From NCBI GenBank assembly GCA_016719615.1, contig JADJYQ010000001.1, forward strand, positions 153,501 through 217,500: 64,000 nt of DNA, read 5' to 3'. Shown one piece after another: positions 49,626-58,517 of this stretch (positions within the stretch are counted from its first letter, which is position 1; each line of letters begins with the position of its first letter). The notes under the pieces are model-generated. The model searched no databases, had not been told where the DNA came from, and saw only the letters and a list, made by a program, of their open reading frames with translations. The DNA comes from Saprospiraceae bacterium. GTDB lineage: Bacteria; Bacteroidota; Bacteroidia; Chitinophagales; Saprospiraceae. A program made the position numbers and the translations under genes.

Positions 49626-49925
49626 GGGAAAAGCTTAAAGCCAAAATCCGTAAGTGGAAATATTTGGTTTATGGTCTAATCATGGATGATCATTATAAAA
49701 TTTCAATCCATGACTGTTTGGGGACATCATATACTAACGTATGTTAGTTGAAATAAATTTAAGCTGTTTAAAATTATTATTTAGACTATTAATTTTGCAC
49801 ATAATCCATAATCATTGCTCTGTGCTCCAAAATCTGGTCTCCTTTTGTCCTTTCACCTTTAGCCTATTCCCCAATATACTTATGCGTTTAATTTGATTAA
49901 AATGCGTATGTTTGAGTATAAATTT
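49626..49925. other. Intergenic region with ACTAAC-type palindrome
   Basis: No gene. It holds ACTAACGTATGTTAGT at 49733-49748, the exact reverse complement of the tip of the hairpin at 11416-11461, and a CTTTAGCC text near 49857. Confidence 0.6.
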
Positions 49926-50396
49926 ATGATGATGAAAAAGAAATTTATTTATCTTTTTGCGCTCGTATTTACTTTGAATATGGGCTATTCCCAAAGCAAC
50001 CAATCTGTGTATGCTGAGTTATTGGGCAACGGACTGATTTTCAGCTTTAACTACGATACGCGTTTTACAGCTAAACCTACGGGAATTGGGGGCCGCGCAG
50101 GATTGGGTTACATCGGAAAAGGAGATAATGGGGCAGTACTGATACCCTTCCAGCTCAACTGGCTGTTAGGAAAAAATGGCAAATATTTTGAATTGGGCTT
50201 GGGTGCAACTTATGTTGGCGGAACTGAAGAATTTTTTGAAGAAGATATCGATCATTTTGTAGGCACGATGACTTTCGGTTATCGCAGGCAACCTGAAGAT
50301 GGGGGGTTTATGTGGAAAGCAGCGATTACACCAGTACTGGCAGATGGATTTTTCTGGCCTTATTATGTAGGTTTTAGTTTGGGTTACGCATTTTAA
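49926..50396 (+). CDS. Hypothetical outer-membrane beta-barrel protein
   Basis: 156 residues from the first of three consecutive Met codons at 49926; earlier in-frame starts (TTG 49893) would only lengthen the N-terminus before the signal peptide (KKKFIYLFALVF, cleavage near GYSQ). Alternating hydrophobic strands and a terminal aromatic residue (SLGYAF) fit a small outer-membrane barrel. No family was named with certainty. Confidence 0.75.
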   Translation: MMMKKKFIYLFALVFTLNMGYSQSNQSVYAELLGNGLIFSFNYDTRFTAKPTGIGGRAGLGYIGKGDNGAVLIPFQLNWLLGKNGKYFELGLGATYVGGTEEFFEEDIDHFVGTMTFGYRRQPEDGGFMWKAAITPVLADGFFWPYYVGFSLGYAF

Positions 50397-51061
50397 GGAA
50401 TAAGTTTTGATGGTTTGAAACATCCCGGAGCAAGCTGGATGTTTGGCGATTTGTCAGGCAGGTAGGAAGAAGTCTGCTTGACTATTTGACTGCTTGGAAG
50501 AATTCTGTTAGTCTGCTTGTCTGCTTGTCTGATAGTCTGTTAGGCTTTTTCAAACTGAGAACTAAAAACTGCAAACTTCTTATTACTGATTTGTAGGTTG
50601 CTAGTTTAACTAACAAGTGTTTGTTCAATGGACTACAGCTAATTTTAGATTATTATTCTTTCTTTGTTTCGAGCCTTTTACAGCGATTTATTGCAAATTA
50701 TAGATCAAAATATTGGAGTCATAAATTTTTATGGAATTTCGAAATCCCAAAAGCATACTTTTCCATTAAACCGGAAATTCTTTTTAATTTCTTAGATCAT
50801 GGTCAGTTTTACCATTTTCACTTAATTCCAATTCTGCAAATTCTTTAAATCAGGAAATTCTGCTTCCAAACATTAGCTTAAAGGCATTATTTAACAAAAG
50901 TCTATCTACTGCATTATTAGCTCCTTCCGAAATTATCATCAACTATTGATGGAATAATTTCTTCATATCAGGAATCTTTGCTCCAAACTCTTTGCTCCAT
51001 TCTCCATAATCCATACTCCTCCCGATATTTTCTTTTCAACTTTGGACTTTAGCCTTCTTTC
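50397..51061. other. 665-bp intergenic region with short repeats
   Basis: No supported gene. Around 50470-50545 a degenerate TCTGCTTG repeat appears several times, and at 50609-50627 lies ACTAACAAGTGTTTGTTCA, a diverged member of the ACTAAC palindrome family. The end has a TTTAGCC text next to the pseudouridine synthase stop. Confidence 0.5.
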
Positions 51062-51829
51062 CTAATAATATTTCAAATGAATGATCTCCTGCTCTGTCAA
51101 AGATCTGTATCGTCCACGGGGTAGGTTTTTCTTAGTGAGCCCGGCGAATAAGACCCTGTCTAGTTTTTCAACTTCGTAACCGAGATGTTCGAAAATGCGG
51201 CGTACGATCCGGTTTTTTCCACTGTGGATCTGGATACCGATTTCGTCTCGTTTTTCATTGGCGTAATCAATACTGTCAACTTCTGCTATGCCATCTTCGA
51301 GTTTAACACCATTTGCAATCGTTTCAAAATCGCGTTTGGTCAGGTGTTTGTTGAGTTTGGCGTGGTAGAGTTTTTTGATTTTATAAGATGGGTGCGATAA
51401 TTTTTGAGCCAGATCTCCATCGTTGGTCAAAACCAGCAAACCCGTAGTATTGCGGTCGAGTCTTCCAACAGGATATACCCGCTCATTGATTTCAGATTTG
51501 ATGAGATCGTAAACCGTTTTTCTGCCGCGTTCATCATTGAGGGTCGTGATTACATTTTTTGGTTTATTCAGCAGAAGATAAATTTTATTGCTTTCGGTTT
51601 TGAGAAGTTTTCCCTGATATTTTACTTTATCCGTGGGTTGGACGATATATGCCGGATTGTCTTCGACTTTATCGTTTATTTGGATATGCCCGCTTTTAAC
51701 CAATGCAGCTGCCTCCCTTCTCGAACAAATTCCGCAATGGGCAATGAATTTATTTAAACGAAAATTGGATACGGGCTCTTGCGGTAATTTTTCTGGTTTC
51801 TTTTTAGAATGGCGTGGGTTCTTCATCAT
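51062..51829 (-). CDS. RluB/RsuA-family pseudouridine synthase
   Basis: 255 residues: a basic N-terminal tail, an S4 RNA-binding domain (RLNKFIAHCGICSRREAAALV) and the catalytic domain with the family Asp in PVGRLDRNTTGLLVLTNDG. RluB modifies 23S rRNA (position 2605 in E. coli numbering); RsuA modifies 16S rRNA. The length and the S4 position suit RluB. The gene start overlaps the end of dnaB by 26 bp, so the two are translated from a common message. Confidence 0.92.
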   Translation of the reverse strand: MMKNPRHSKKKPEKLPQEPVSNFRLNKFIAHCGICSRREAAALVKSGHIQINDKVEDNPAYIVQPTDKVKYQGKLLKTESNKIYLLLNKPKNVITTLNDERGRKTVYDLIKSEINERVYPVGRLDRNTTGLLVLTNDGDLAQKLSHPSYKIKKLYHAKLNKHLTKRDFETIANGVKLEDGIAEVDSIDYANEKRDEIGIQIHSGKNRIVRRIFEHLGYEVEKLDRVLFAGLTKKNLPRGRYRSLTEQEIIHLKYY

Positions 51830-53309
51830 TCATTGCTGATTGTTTAATGATCACATTTGGAGTTGCAGATGACATGTGGCTAAATGGATCAAATGTATTG
51901 TCGGCCGGAACAAATTTAGCATACTTATCGATGAAACGCATATTTACAGTTCCGGTTGCACCGTTACGATGTTTTGCGATGATCAATTCTGTGCTTCCTT
52001 TGGGCATATCATAATTGCTTTCTAGGTCGTAATAATCAGGGCGGTAAATGAACATGACCATATCCGCATCTTGTTCAATCGCACCGGATTCTCTCAGGTT
52101 TGATAACTGTGGGCGTTTGTTTTCTTTGGTTTGTGTTTCAGCTGCTCGGTTTAACTGCGAAAGTGCGATAACTGGTATGTTGATTTCCTTAGCCAAACTT
52201 TTTAATGCTCTGGAAATGGTTGAAATTTCTTGTTCACGGCTTCCTTTTTTATCTGCCCCACCTATGGTCATTAATTGTAAATAATCTATGATGACCAGCC
52301 CTATCTTATATTGTTGATGTAAACGGCGGCATTTTGCACGTAATTCAAATACGTTCAATGATGGTGTATCATCTATAAAAATTGGTGCTTCTCCGAGTTT
52401 GGTAATCGCATGATTGAGTTTGGTCCAGTCATCTTCATCTAATTTTCCATTTCTCATTTTCCCACCCTCAATTTCAGATTCCATCGACAAAAGCCTGTTG
52501 ACCAATTCGATATTGTTCATCTCAAGGGAAAACAGGGCTACGGGTACATTGTGATCCATAGCTGCATTTCTGCCCATGGATAAAGTAAAAGCGGTTTTTC
52601 CCATACCTGGTCTGGCTGCCACGATAATTAGATTCGACCTTTGCCATCCGGAAGTAATTTTGTCGAGTTCCGGAAAACCACTGGCAACTCCGGATATTCC
52701 GGATTCATGGTGGATCATGTTTTCAAGCCTGTGTTTGGCCATGCGAACCAGGGAACCCACAGATTCATAACCTCTCCTGAGATATTTATCCGTAATATCG
52801 TAGAGTCCTTGCTCCGCGGCATCCAAAAGGTCAAATACGTCCTTGCTGTCTTCAAATGAATCCTGGATAATACCCGTAGAAATCCGTATGAGTTCGCGTT
52901 GCACAAATTTTTGTGCCACAATTCGGGCGTGATATTCAAGATTTGCAGACGAGGCAACTTTATTGGCCAATTCGAGGATGTAGGAAAGACCACCGACCTC
53001 CTCAAGTTGATTGGTTTTATGAAGGATTTCCCTAACCGTAAGCGTATCGATGGGTTGACTCGACTGAAAAAGTTTTACCATAGCCTGGTAGATCTTTTGA
53101 TGGGCCGGCTTATAAAAACTTTCAGGTTGCAGAATATCCAATACTATGGATATAGCATCTTTATCAAGCATGATGGCTCCCAGAACGGTTTCTTCGAGTT
53201 CATTTGCCTGAGGCTGAATGCGTTCATAAGCAATTGGACTATGCTCCGGATTTTTATATCGCAAGCCTCCTTGGCTAATTTTTAAACTGTCTTTCAGGGA
53301 TTCGGCCAT
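51804..53309 (-). CDS. dnaB: Replicative DNA helicase
   Basis: 501 residues: the N-terminal DnaG-interacting domain, a linker and the RecA-like helicase domain with Walker A ARPGMGKTAF, Walker B LVIIDYLQLM and the C-terminal AKHRNGATG region with the arginine finger. The family's usual length; no intein is present. It unwinds DNA ahead of the replisome. The 359-bp region upstream (53310-53668) is AT-rich and no exact TAnnTTTG box was found, although TAATCTTTG, one base longer, occurs on the minus strand. Confidence 0.97.
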   Translation of the reverse strand: MAESLKDSLKISQGGLRYKNPEHSPIAYERIQPQANELEETVLGAIMLDKDAISIVLDILQPESFYKPAHQKIYQAMVKLFQSSQPIDTLTVREILHKTNQLEEVGGLSYILELANKVASSANLEYHARIVAQKFVQRELIRISTGIIQDSFEDSKDVFDLLDAAEQGLYDITDKYLRRGYESVGSLVRMAKHRLENMIHHESGISGVASGFPELDKITSGWQRSNLIIVAARPGMGKTAFTLSMGRNAAMDHNVPVALFSLEMNNIELVNRLLSMESEIEGGKMRNGKLDEDDWTKLNHAITKLGEAPIFIDDTPSLNVFELRAKCRRLHQQYKIGLVIIDYLQLMTIGGADKKGSREQEISTISRALKSLAKEINIPVIALSQLNRAAETQTKENKRPQLSNLRESGAIEQDADMVMFIYRPDYYDLESNYDMPKGSTELIIAKHRNGATGTVNMRFIDKYAKFVPADNTFDPFSHMSSATPNVIIKQSAMNDEEPTPF

Positions 53310-53668
53310 TAATGAGAAATATGTTTTGTGATGAATAGTGACTACAAAGATTAGAATTCATCAAATCATAAAAAAGTTCAATATGATGTATGGAATGTTC
53401 ATAAACAGATAAATATATGTTAAAAAAATGTTGAAAACTTCCAATGAACAAGCCAACTACAAATATACATATTAAATAAAAAATTAATATGATTATTTTA
53501 TGTAAGCTAAGGGTTTGCCAATCAAATTTTTAGGAGTTTAAAGAAATATTATCGCCGGGAGCTAGAGGGGCGATTATTTTTACAGGAATACCTGAAAATC
53601 TGAAAAACAGGGAATTTCAGAAATCTTATATGTGAAAAAGTATTTATAAATAAATTTTATAATGTGTC
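53310..53668. other. AT-rich intergenic region upstream of dnaB
   Basis: No gene. A weak hairpin-like pair (TATTATCGCC and GGCGATTATT near 53548-53578) followed by T-rich sequence could end a transcript, but no plus-strand gene precedes it. Confidence 0.4.
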
Positions 53669-54334
53669 TTATGGGAGCTTTCCAATAGCCTGAAGTTTCT
53701 TTTGCACGCTTTCGAGAGCTTTTGTCTGAGTTTCGATCTGAGCTTTTGCAGCTTCCTGATCTTTATTATTTTGAATAATTTCCTCTTCCCGCTTTTTGAT
53801 TTTTGCCTTGGCCTCTTCAATGTCTTTGTGATAATCTGTATTGTCACTAACCAGATCTTTCAATTTTTTATTTAGTTTTTTAAGCTTATCAGATTCTTTT
53901 TCCAACATTTCGCGGGTCAATTCCCTTTGCGTTTCGTAGGAAAATTCTTGGACAAAATCTTTGGCTTTTACATACAAATCCGAATGTTCTCTGGAGTTGA
54001 GAAATGCTGTTTTTAAATCAAAAAACATAGTGGCTCTATAATCAGTAATTTGGACATATAGGTCCATAGGTCCGCCGCTATTGAGCATTGGAACAGTGGC
54101 AGCTACAATAAAATGTTCTCCTGCCTTTTTATTCTTTTTCAGTTTGCCGCAATCTTTAAGATATTTTTTCAGGACGTCTTCAATAAAATCTTCTTTAGCT
54201 TCCGGGATTACGACAGTTAATCCATTTTGCACTCCGAGACTCATGGATTGTTTGGATTCTTCAACTTGTGCGGACACAGTTTGCATAAAAGCTGTCAAAA
54301 AGAAAAGGAATAATAATACGAATAGGTTTTTCAT
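53669..54334 (-). CDS. Hypothetical secreted coiled-coil protein
   Basis: 221 residues from the ATG at 54334, which gives a signal peptide (cleavage near TVSAQ); the frame is open 45 bp further upstream but without a better start. The N-terminal half is an alpha/beta domain with a KLKKNKKAGEH stretch; the C-terminal 110 residues are a Lys/Glu-rich coiled coil (DKLKKLNKKLKDL onward). No family recognised. A periplasmic or surface spacer role is possible but unproven. Confidence 0.72.
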   Translation of the reverse strand: MKNLFVLLFLFFLTAFMQTVSAQVEESKQSMSLGVQNGLTVVIPEAKEDFIEDVLKKYLKDCGKLKKNKKAGEHFIVAATVPMLNSGGPMDLYVQITDYRATMFFDLKTAFLNSREHSDLYVKAKDFVQEFSYETQRELTREMLEKESDKLKKLNKKLKDLVSDNTDYHKDIEEAKAKIKKREEEIIQNNKDQEAAKAQIETQTKALESVQKKLQAIGKLP

Positions 54335-54404
54335 GCTTGTATTTATTGTAAAGACAATTAAGTTGGCATAAAGATTCAATTGACTATCGAAATTAACAAT
54401 AATT

Positions 54405-55118
54405 TCAGCTTACAAAGCGATATTTCAGAATACAATAAATGGCTCTGATGCCATCTTTCCAGTTTATTTTTTTTCCTTCGGCATAGGTTCTGCCATAATA
54501 GGAAATTCCAACTTCAAATATGCGGAGTCCTTTTATCCGCGAAATTTTTGCGGTCACTTCCGGTTCAAAGCCGAATCGACGTTCGACCAGATCCAGGGAC
54601 TTGATGACATCGGATTTGAAAAGCTTATAACACGTTTCCATATCTGTCAGATTCAGATTGGTAAAAACATTTGATAAAAAGCTCAGGAATTTATTGCCAA
54701 TCGAATGCCAAAAAAATAATATTCTATGTGGTTTACCGCCGATAAAACGCGATCCATAAACTACATCTGCTTTATTTTCTAATATAGGTTGAAGCAACAA
54801 AGGATATTCACGGGGATCATATTCGAGGTCTGCATCCTGAATGAGGATCAGATCGCCTTTTGCTTCTTTAATCCCAGTATGAAGGGCTGCCCCTTTTCCT
54901 TTGTTGATTTCGTGTTTGCGGTAAACATAATTTCTGCCGGGATGCGCTGCAATGTATTGCAATAGACGAACTTCAGTTTGGTCTGTGGAACAATCGTTGA
55001 CCAGTAAAATTTCCATTTTCAGGTCACCGGGCAATTGTACTTCTGCAATGGCATCGAGAATGAGATGTATTGTTCTTTCCTCGTTGTAAACAGGTATGAC
55101 GACAGATAAGGTTTGCAA
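54405..55118 (-). CDS. Family 2 glycosyltransferase, dolichyl-phosphate mannosyltransferase-like
   Basis: 237 residues. The GT-A fold motifs are present: VVIPVYNEERTI at the start, the DxD-like IQDADLEYDP and a FGFEPEVTAKI segment typical of the DPM/GtrB branch that transfers sugars to polyprenyl phosphate. Bacterial members supply sugar donors for glycans on the outer membrane side, while here no partner gene is adjacent. No membrane anchor is visible. Confidence 0.9.
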   Translation of the reverse strand: MQTLSVVIPVYNEERTIHLILDAIAEVQLPGDLKMEILLVNDCSTDQTEVRLLQYIAAHPGRNYVYRKHEINKGKGAALHTGIKEAKGDLILIQDADLEYDPREYPLLLQPILENKADVVYGSRFIGGKPHRILFFWHSIGNKFLSFLSNVFTNLNLTDMETCYKLFKSDVIKSLDLVERRFGFEPEVTAKISRIKGLRIFEVGISYYGRTYAEGKKINWKDGIRAIYCILKYRFVS

Positions 55119-55291
55119 ATTTTATATTCTATTTATGTGCAACTCGAATTCAGAATATCCAAATTTTTATAAACCGCTTTGACTTAATGAATTATTCTAA
55201 TTTCAAAAGAAATGCTTACTGGATTTACAGTTGTTTCATTAATCCAAACTTAGATTTTTATGGCTTGTTTTCAATGATTCTAAAAGAGATA

Positions 55292-56158
55292 TTATCTCTT
55301 AAATGTTATCTCGTAATTATCCAAATTATCATTAGCGGTAGAAGTCAAATTATCAATATTGACTGCAAAATAACTCGTACCGTTTTTCACAACAAAAAAA
55401 TCACCTTTCGCAAGAACCTTGGTATCAATTGAGCCTACATCATTGGAACCCTTGTCGAACAAATAAATGATATCCTCCTGGTAGTTGATTTCTGAAAAAC
55501 TTAAGCCGGAGCCTGGGTTTTTAATGATGGAACCTTGTAGGGGTGTGAATTTTTTAACCCAATTAAAATTAGATTGAGGATCAACGACTCCAAAATCCCT
55601 AATGTGAGCATTGGGATCGTTGCCTGAAACCACTTTTGCATTATACAAATCCAGCCCTCCATGTCTGTTTCCTGAATAATTATAAACGATCAGTCCACTA
55701 GCTCTTATAGTGGCAGGAGTTGCCGTAAAAATAACTGAGATACTACTTACGATAAGGCTGTCTTTATCGTCTGCAATTGTAAATTCGTATACAATAGTAT
55801 CCGGTTCTGTGGAAGGAAGAAACTCATAAGTATTGGTGATGCCATCCTTATCGGCACCCAGCAGTAAAGCAGGATTAGCTGGTGCACCCGTACCATTTAC
55901 TGAAAAAGATAAGGGTGGCATCTGGACACCATCAACTTTTACCAAAATGTATTTTAAAGCTTGACTTCCTTTAACGGCTGTCAAACTCATTTTAATAGGT
56001 GTATAAATAGGCACTGAAATATCGCTGCTGATGAGACCAGTTCCGCTGGCAAAATTAATTCCCGGGTTGACATGAATCGGATCGTCCTCACTACAAGAAC
56101 TGAAAGTAAAAAGGACTCCTAAAATTAGCAGGTAAGCAGCACTAGAAATTCGATTCAT
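55292..56158 (-). CDS. Hypothetical lipoprotein
   Basis: 288 residues with a lipoprotein signal (LFTFSSCSEDD) and an acidic start after the Cys, which in Bacteroidota is compatible with surface-exposed lipoproteins. The body is beta-rich with Ig-like character; no named domain. It sits between a glycosyltransferase and the acyl-CoA ligase, each on the minus strand with its own spacer. Confidence 0.75.
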   Translation of the reverse strand: MNRISSAAYLLILGVLFTFSSCSEDDPIHVNPGINFASGTGLISSDISVPIYTPIKMSLTAVKGSQALKYILVKVDGVQMPPLSFSVNGTGAPANPALLLGADKDGITNTYEFLPSTEPDTIVYEFTIADDKDSLIVSSISVIFTATPATIRASGLIVYNYSGNRHGGLDLYNAKVVSGNDPNAHIRDFGVVDPQSNFNWVKKFTPLQGSIIKNPGSGLSFSEINYQEDIIYLFDKGSNDVGSIDTKVLAKGDFFVVKNGTSYFAVNIDNLTSTANDNLDNYEITFKR

Positions 56159-56402
56159 GATGATTTGGTTTTTTAATGTTAAAGAATGATTTAGCCCTTA
56201 TAGGATTGCAAATAAAAGCAAAAAGCAGTACATTTAAAAGAAAAATAAAATAGATTTGACATTTGGGAATTTCCGGGGCAAGGCTATTTTAATCTCATAA
56301 GCTGTGGATATTTATCAAATAACTTTTCCAGGTTTCTATTTGAAGACCCATTATGAACTTCATTTCTGTGTTATGAGAACTAATCTTTTGAAAAACAAGC
56401 GA

Positions 56403-58064
56403 TCAATTCCTGAGTTCACGCCTTAAAACTTTTCCAACATTTGTTTTGGGAAGCGCATCCTTGAATTCATAAAATTTTGGCAATTTATATCCGGTGAGAT
56501 TTTCCTTACAATATGATTTCAATTCACTTTCAGTAAGATCTGATTCGCGTTTGACAACAAAGGCTTTAACAGCTTCACCGCAACGTTCATCGGGAATCCC
56601 CACTACTGCTACTTCAAGAACTTTAGGATGTCTTGAAATGACTTCTTCAATTTCGTTTGGATAGACATTAAATCCGGATACATTGATCATATCTTTTTTG
56701 CGATCAACAACGAAGAAAAACCCATCTGTATCCATATAACCAATATCTCCCGTGTATAACCATCCATCTTTGACGGTTTTATCAGTTTCGTCTTGACGGT
56801 TGAAGTACCCCAACATGATTTGTGGGCCTTTCACCAGAATTTCTCCAATCTCATTTGGTCCGCAGCTCCTGCCTGATTCATCTATAATTTTAACTTCTGT
56901 AGATGGAACGGGTAAGCCAACACTTCCGTTTTTTCCTTTGCCGTCAATGGGGTTTAAACTGACCACTGGGGAAGCTTCCGTAAGGCCATATCCTTCTGTG
57001 AGGTAACACCCGGTAATGGCCTTCCATTTCTCTGCAACGGCTGATTGCAAAGCCATACCACCAGCTACCGTGACTTTTAAAGATTTGAAATCTGAATTGA
57101 GGAAGTCTCCGTCCTGCAGCATCGCATTATAAAGGGTATTCACTCCTGTCATCAGGCTTATCGGAGCAGATTTAAATGCTTTTACTACAGATTTTATATC
57201 TCTTGGGTTGATGACTAATACTGTATTTGCACCGATCGAAATCATTGCCATGATATTTACAGCAAAAGCAAAAATATGATACATGGGAAGCGGCGATAAA
57301 GTGGTTTCTTCCCGTTCTTTCAAATAATAGCAAATCACGGCTTTGATTTGTTCGATGTTGGCAAGCAAATTAGCGTGGCTCAACATGGCCGCTTTACTGA
57401 TGCCCGTGGTGCCGCCCGTATATTGTAAAAGTGCAAGCTCATTGGATTGCACTGAAAAACTTCGGACAGCTTGTTTGGATCCCTGGCGCAATGCTATCGA
57501 AAAGCTTACTGTATTTGATAAATTGAACTTAGGGACCATCCGTTTGATATAGCGAATCGTAAAATCGACCAATGTTCCTTTGATACCGCCTAATAATTCG
57601 CCGATGCTGGTGAGAATTAGAATTTCAATTTTTGTTTTAGAGATGACTTTTTCTAAAGTATGGGCAAAATTTTCAGCGATAACAATGGCTTTCACACCTG
57701 AATTAGTCAGGATAAATTCCAATTCTCTTGGAGTATAAAGCGGATTCACATTGACGATGATTAAACCTGCACGCAAAGCCCCGATAATAGCAATGGGGTA
57801 TTGCAGGAGATTAGGCATCATTAAAGCAATCCGGTCGCCCGGCTTCATACCTCTATATTGGAGATATGCTGCAAAAGCTGCGGATTGCTGGTTTAGCTCG
57901 CTATAAGTAATGGACTTGCCCATCAGCGTAAATGCTTTCAAAGGGGCAAATTTTTCCAGATTTACGTCAACAAACTCCTTTAAAGAAGGATACACAGCCG
58001 GATTTATATTGGCGGGAATCCCAGCGGGATAATTTTTCAACCAGGGTCGCTGTTCCGACATCAT
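56403..58064 (-). CDS. fadD: Long-chain fatty-acid-CoA ligase
   Basis: 553 residues of the AMP-forming adenylate superfamily. The ATP-binding motif is LLQYTGGTTGISKAAM (one change from the usual GKGA), with YGLTEASP, YTGDIGYMDTDGFF and the C-terminal KTNVGKVLRREL lysine. FadD activates imported fatty acids for beta-oxidation or lipid synthesis. The Thr/Gly residues of the AMP-binding loop are intact, so activity is expected. No fad operon partner is next to it. Confidence 0.92.
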   Translation of the reverse strand: MMSEQRPWLKNYPAGIPANINPAVYPSLKEFVDVNLEKFAPLKAFTLMGKSITYSELNQQSAAFAAYLQYRGMKPGDRIALMMPNLLQYPIAIIGALRAGLIIVNVNPLYTPRELEFILTNSGVKAIVIAENFAHTLEKVISKTKIEILILTSIGELLGGIKGTLVDFTIRYIKRMVPKFNLSNTVSFSIALRQGSKQAVRSFSVQSNELALLQYTGGTTGISKAAMLSHANLLANIEQIKAVICYYLKEREETTLSPLPMYHIFAFAVNIMAMISIGANTVLVINPRDIKSVVKAFKSAPISLMTGVNTLYNAMLQDGDFLNSDFKSLKVTVAGGMALQSAVAEKWKAITGCYLTEGYGLTEASPVVSLNPIDGKGKNGSVGLPVPSTEVKIIDESGRSCGPNEIGEILVKGPQIMLGYFNRQDETDKTVKDGWLYTGDIGYMDTDGFFFVVDRKKDMINVSGFNVYPNEIEEVISRHPKVLEVAVVGIPDERCGEAVKAFVVKRESDLTESELKSYCKENLTGYKLPKFYEFKDALPKTNVGKVLRRELRN

Positions 58065-58517
58065 TCGATTTTTGTTGTGAAATTACACCATACCTTTCAT
58101 TCAGGGTTAGACCTCTGGGCTTTTTATGCGAATTGGGTTTTAAATTTTAATGAGTTAAACCAAACTAAGCCCATAAATAATAATCCGGCTTCCGGAACGA
58201 ACTCAGCTCCAAAAAAAAAGCAGCCAATGGGGCAGGATATCAACGGCATTCGAAATTAATTTAAATTTTAGACTTCTTCCAGTTTTGATTTTAATAGCTC
58301 GGTATTTACCTCCAATTCCAATCCAAATCCACTAAAATCAGCATATAACAAATATAAAATATTCATAATTGTCTTTTGATAACTTTCAAATCGGAAGGTT
58401 CGCTTTAAAACTGCCTGTTAATAATTGCTGTATGTTCATTTCAATAGCTTCAATTAGTCAATAAACTATACCTTTGCGCCGCTAAAAATTATTTATTAAC
58501 CTTTAAAATATGCCAAA
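58065..58517. other. Divergent spacer between fadD and rpsA
   Basis: No convincing gene; a 32-codon frame on the minus strand at 58268-58366 was not accepted. It holds the rpsA promoter candidate at 58469. Confidence 0.5.
58469..58476 (+). promoter_or_regulatory. Candidate -7 box (TACCTTTG) for rpsA
   Basis: Exact TAnnTTTG, ending 41 nt before the ATG; a position expected for a strongly expressed ribosomal gene. Confidence 0.55.

Noticed and set aside
51814..53285. Plus-strand frames opposite dnaB and the pseudouridine synthase
   Set aside because: They are antisense shadows of well-identified genes.
58268..58366. 32-codon frame on the minus strand before fadD
   Set aside because: Too short, no family resemblance, and located in a divergent promoter region.
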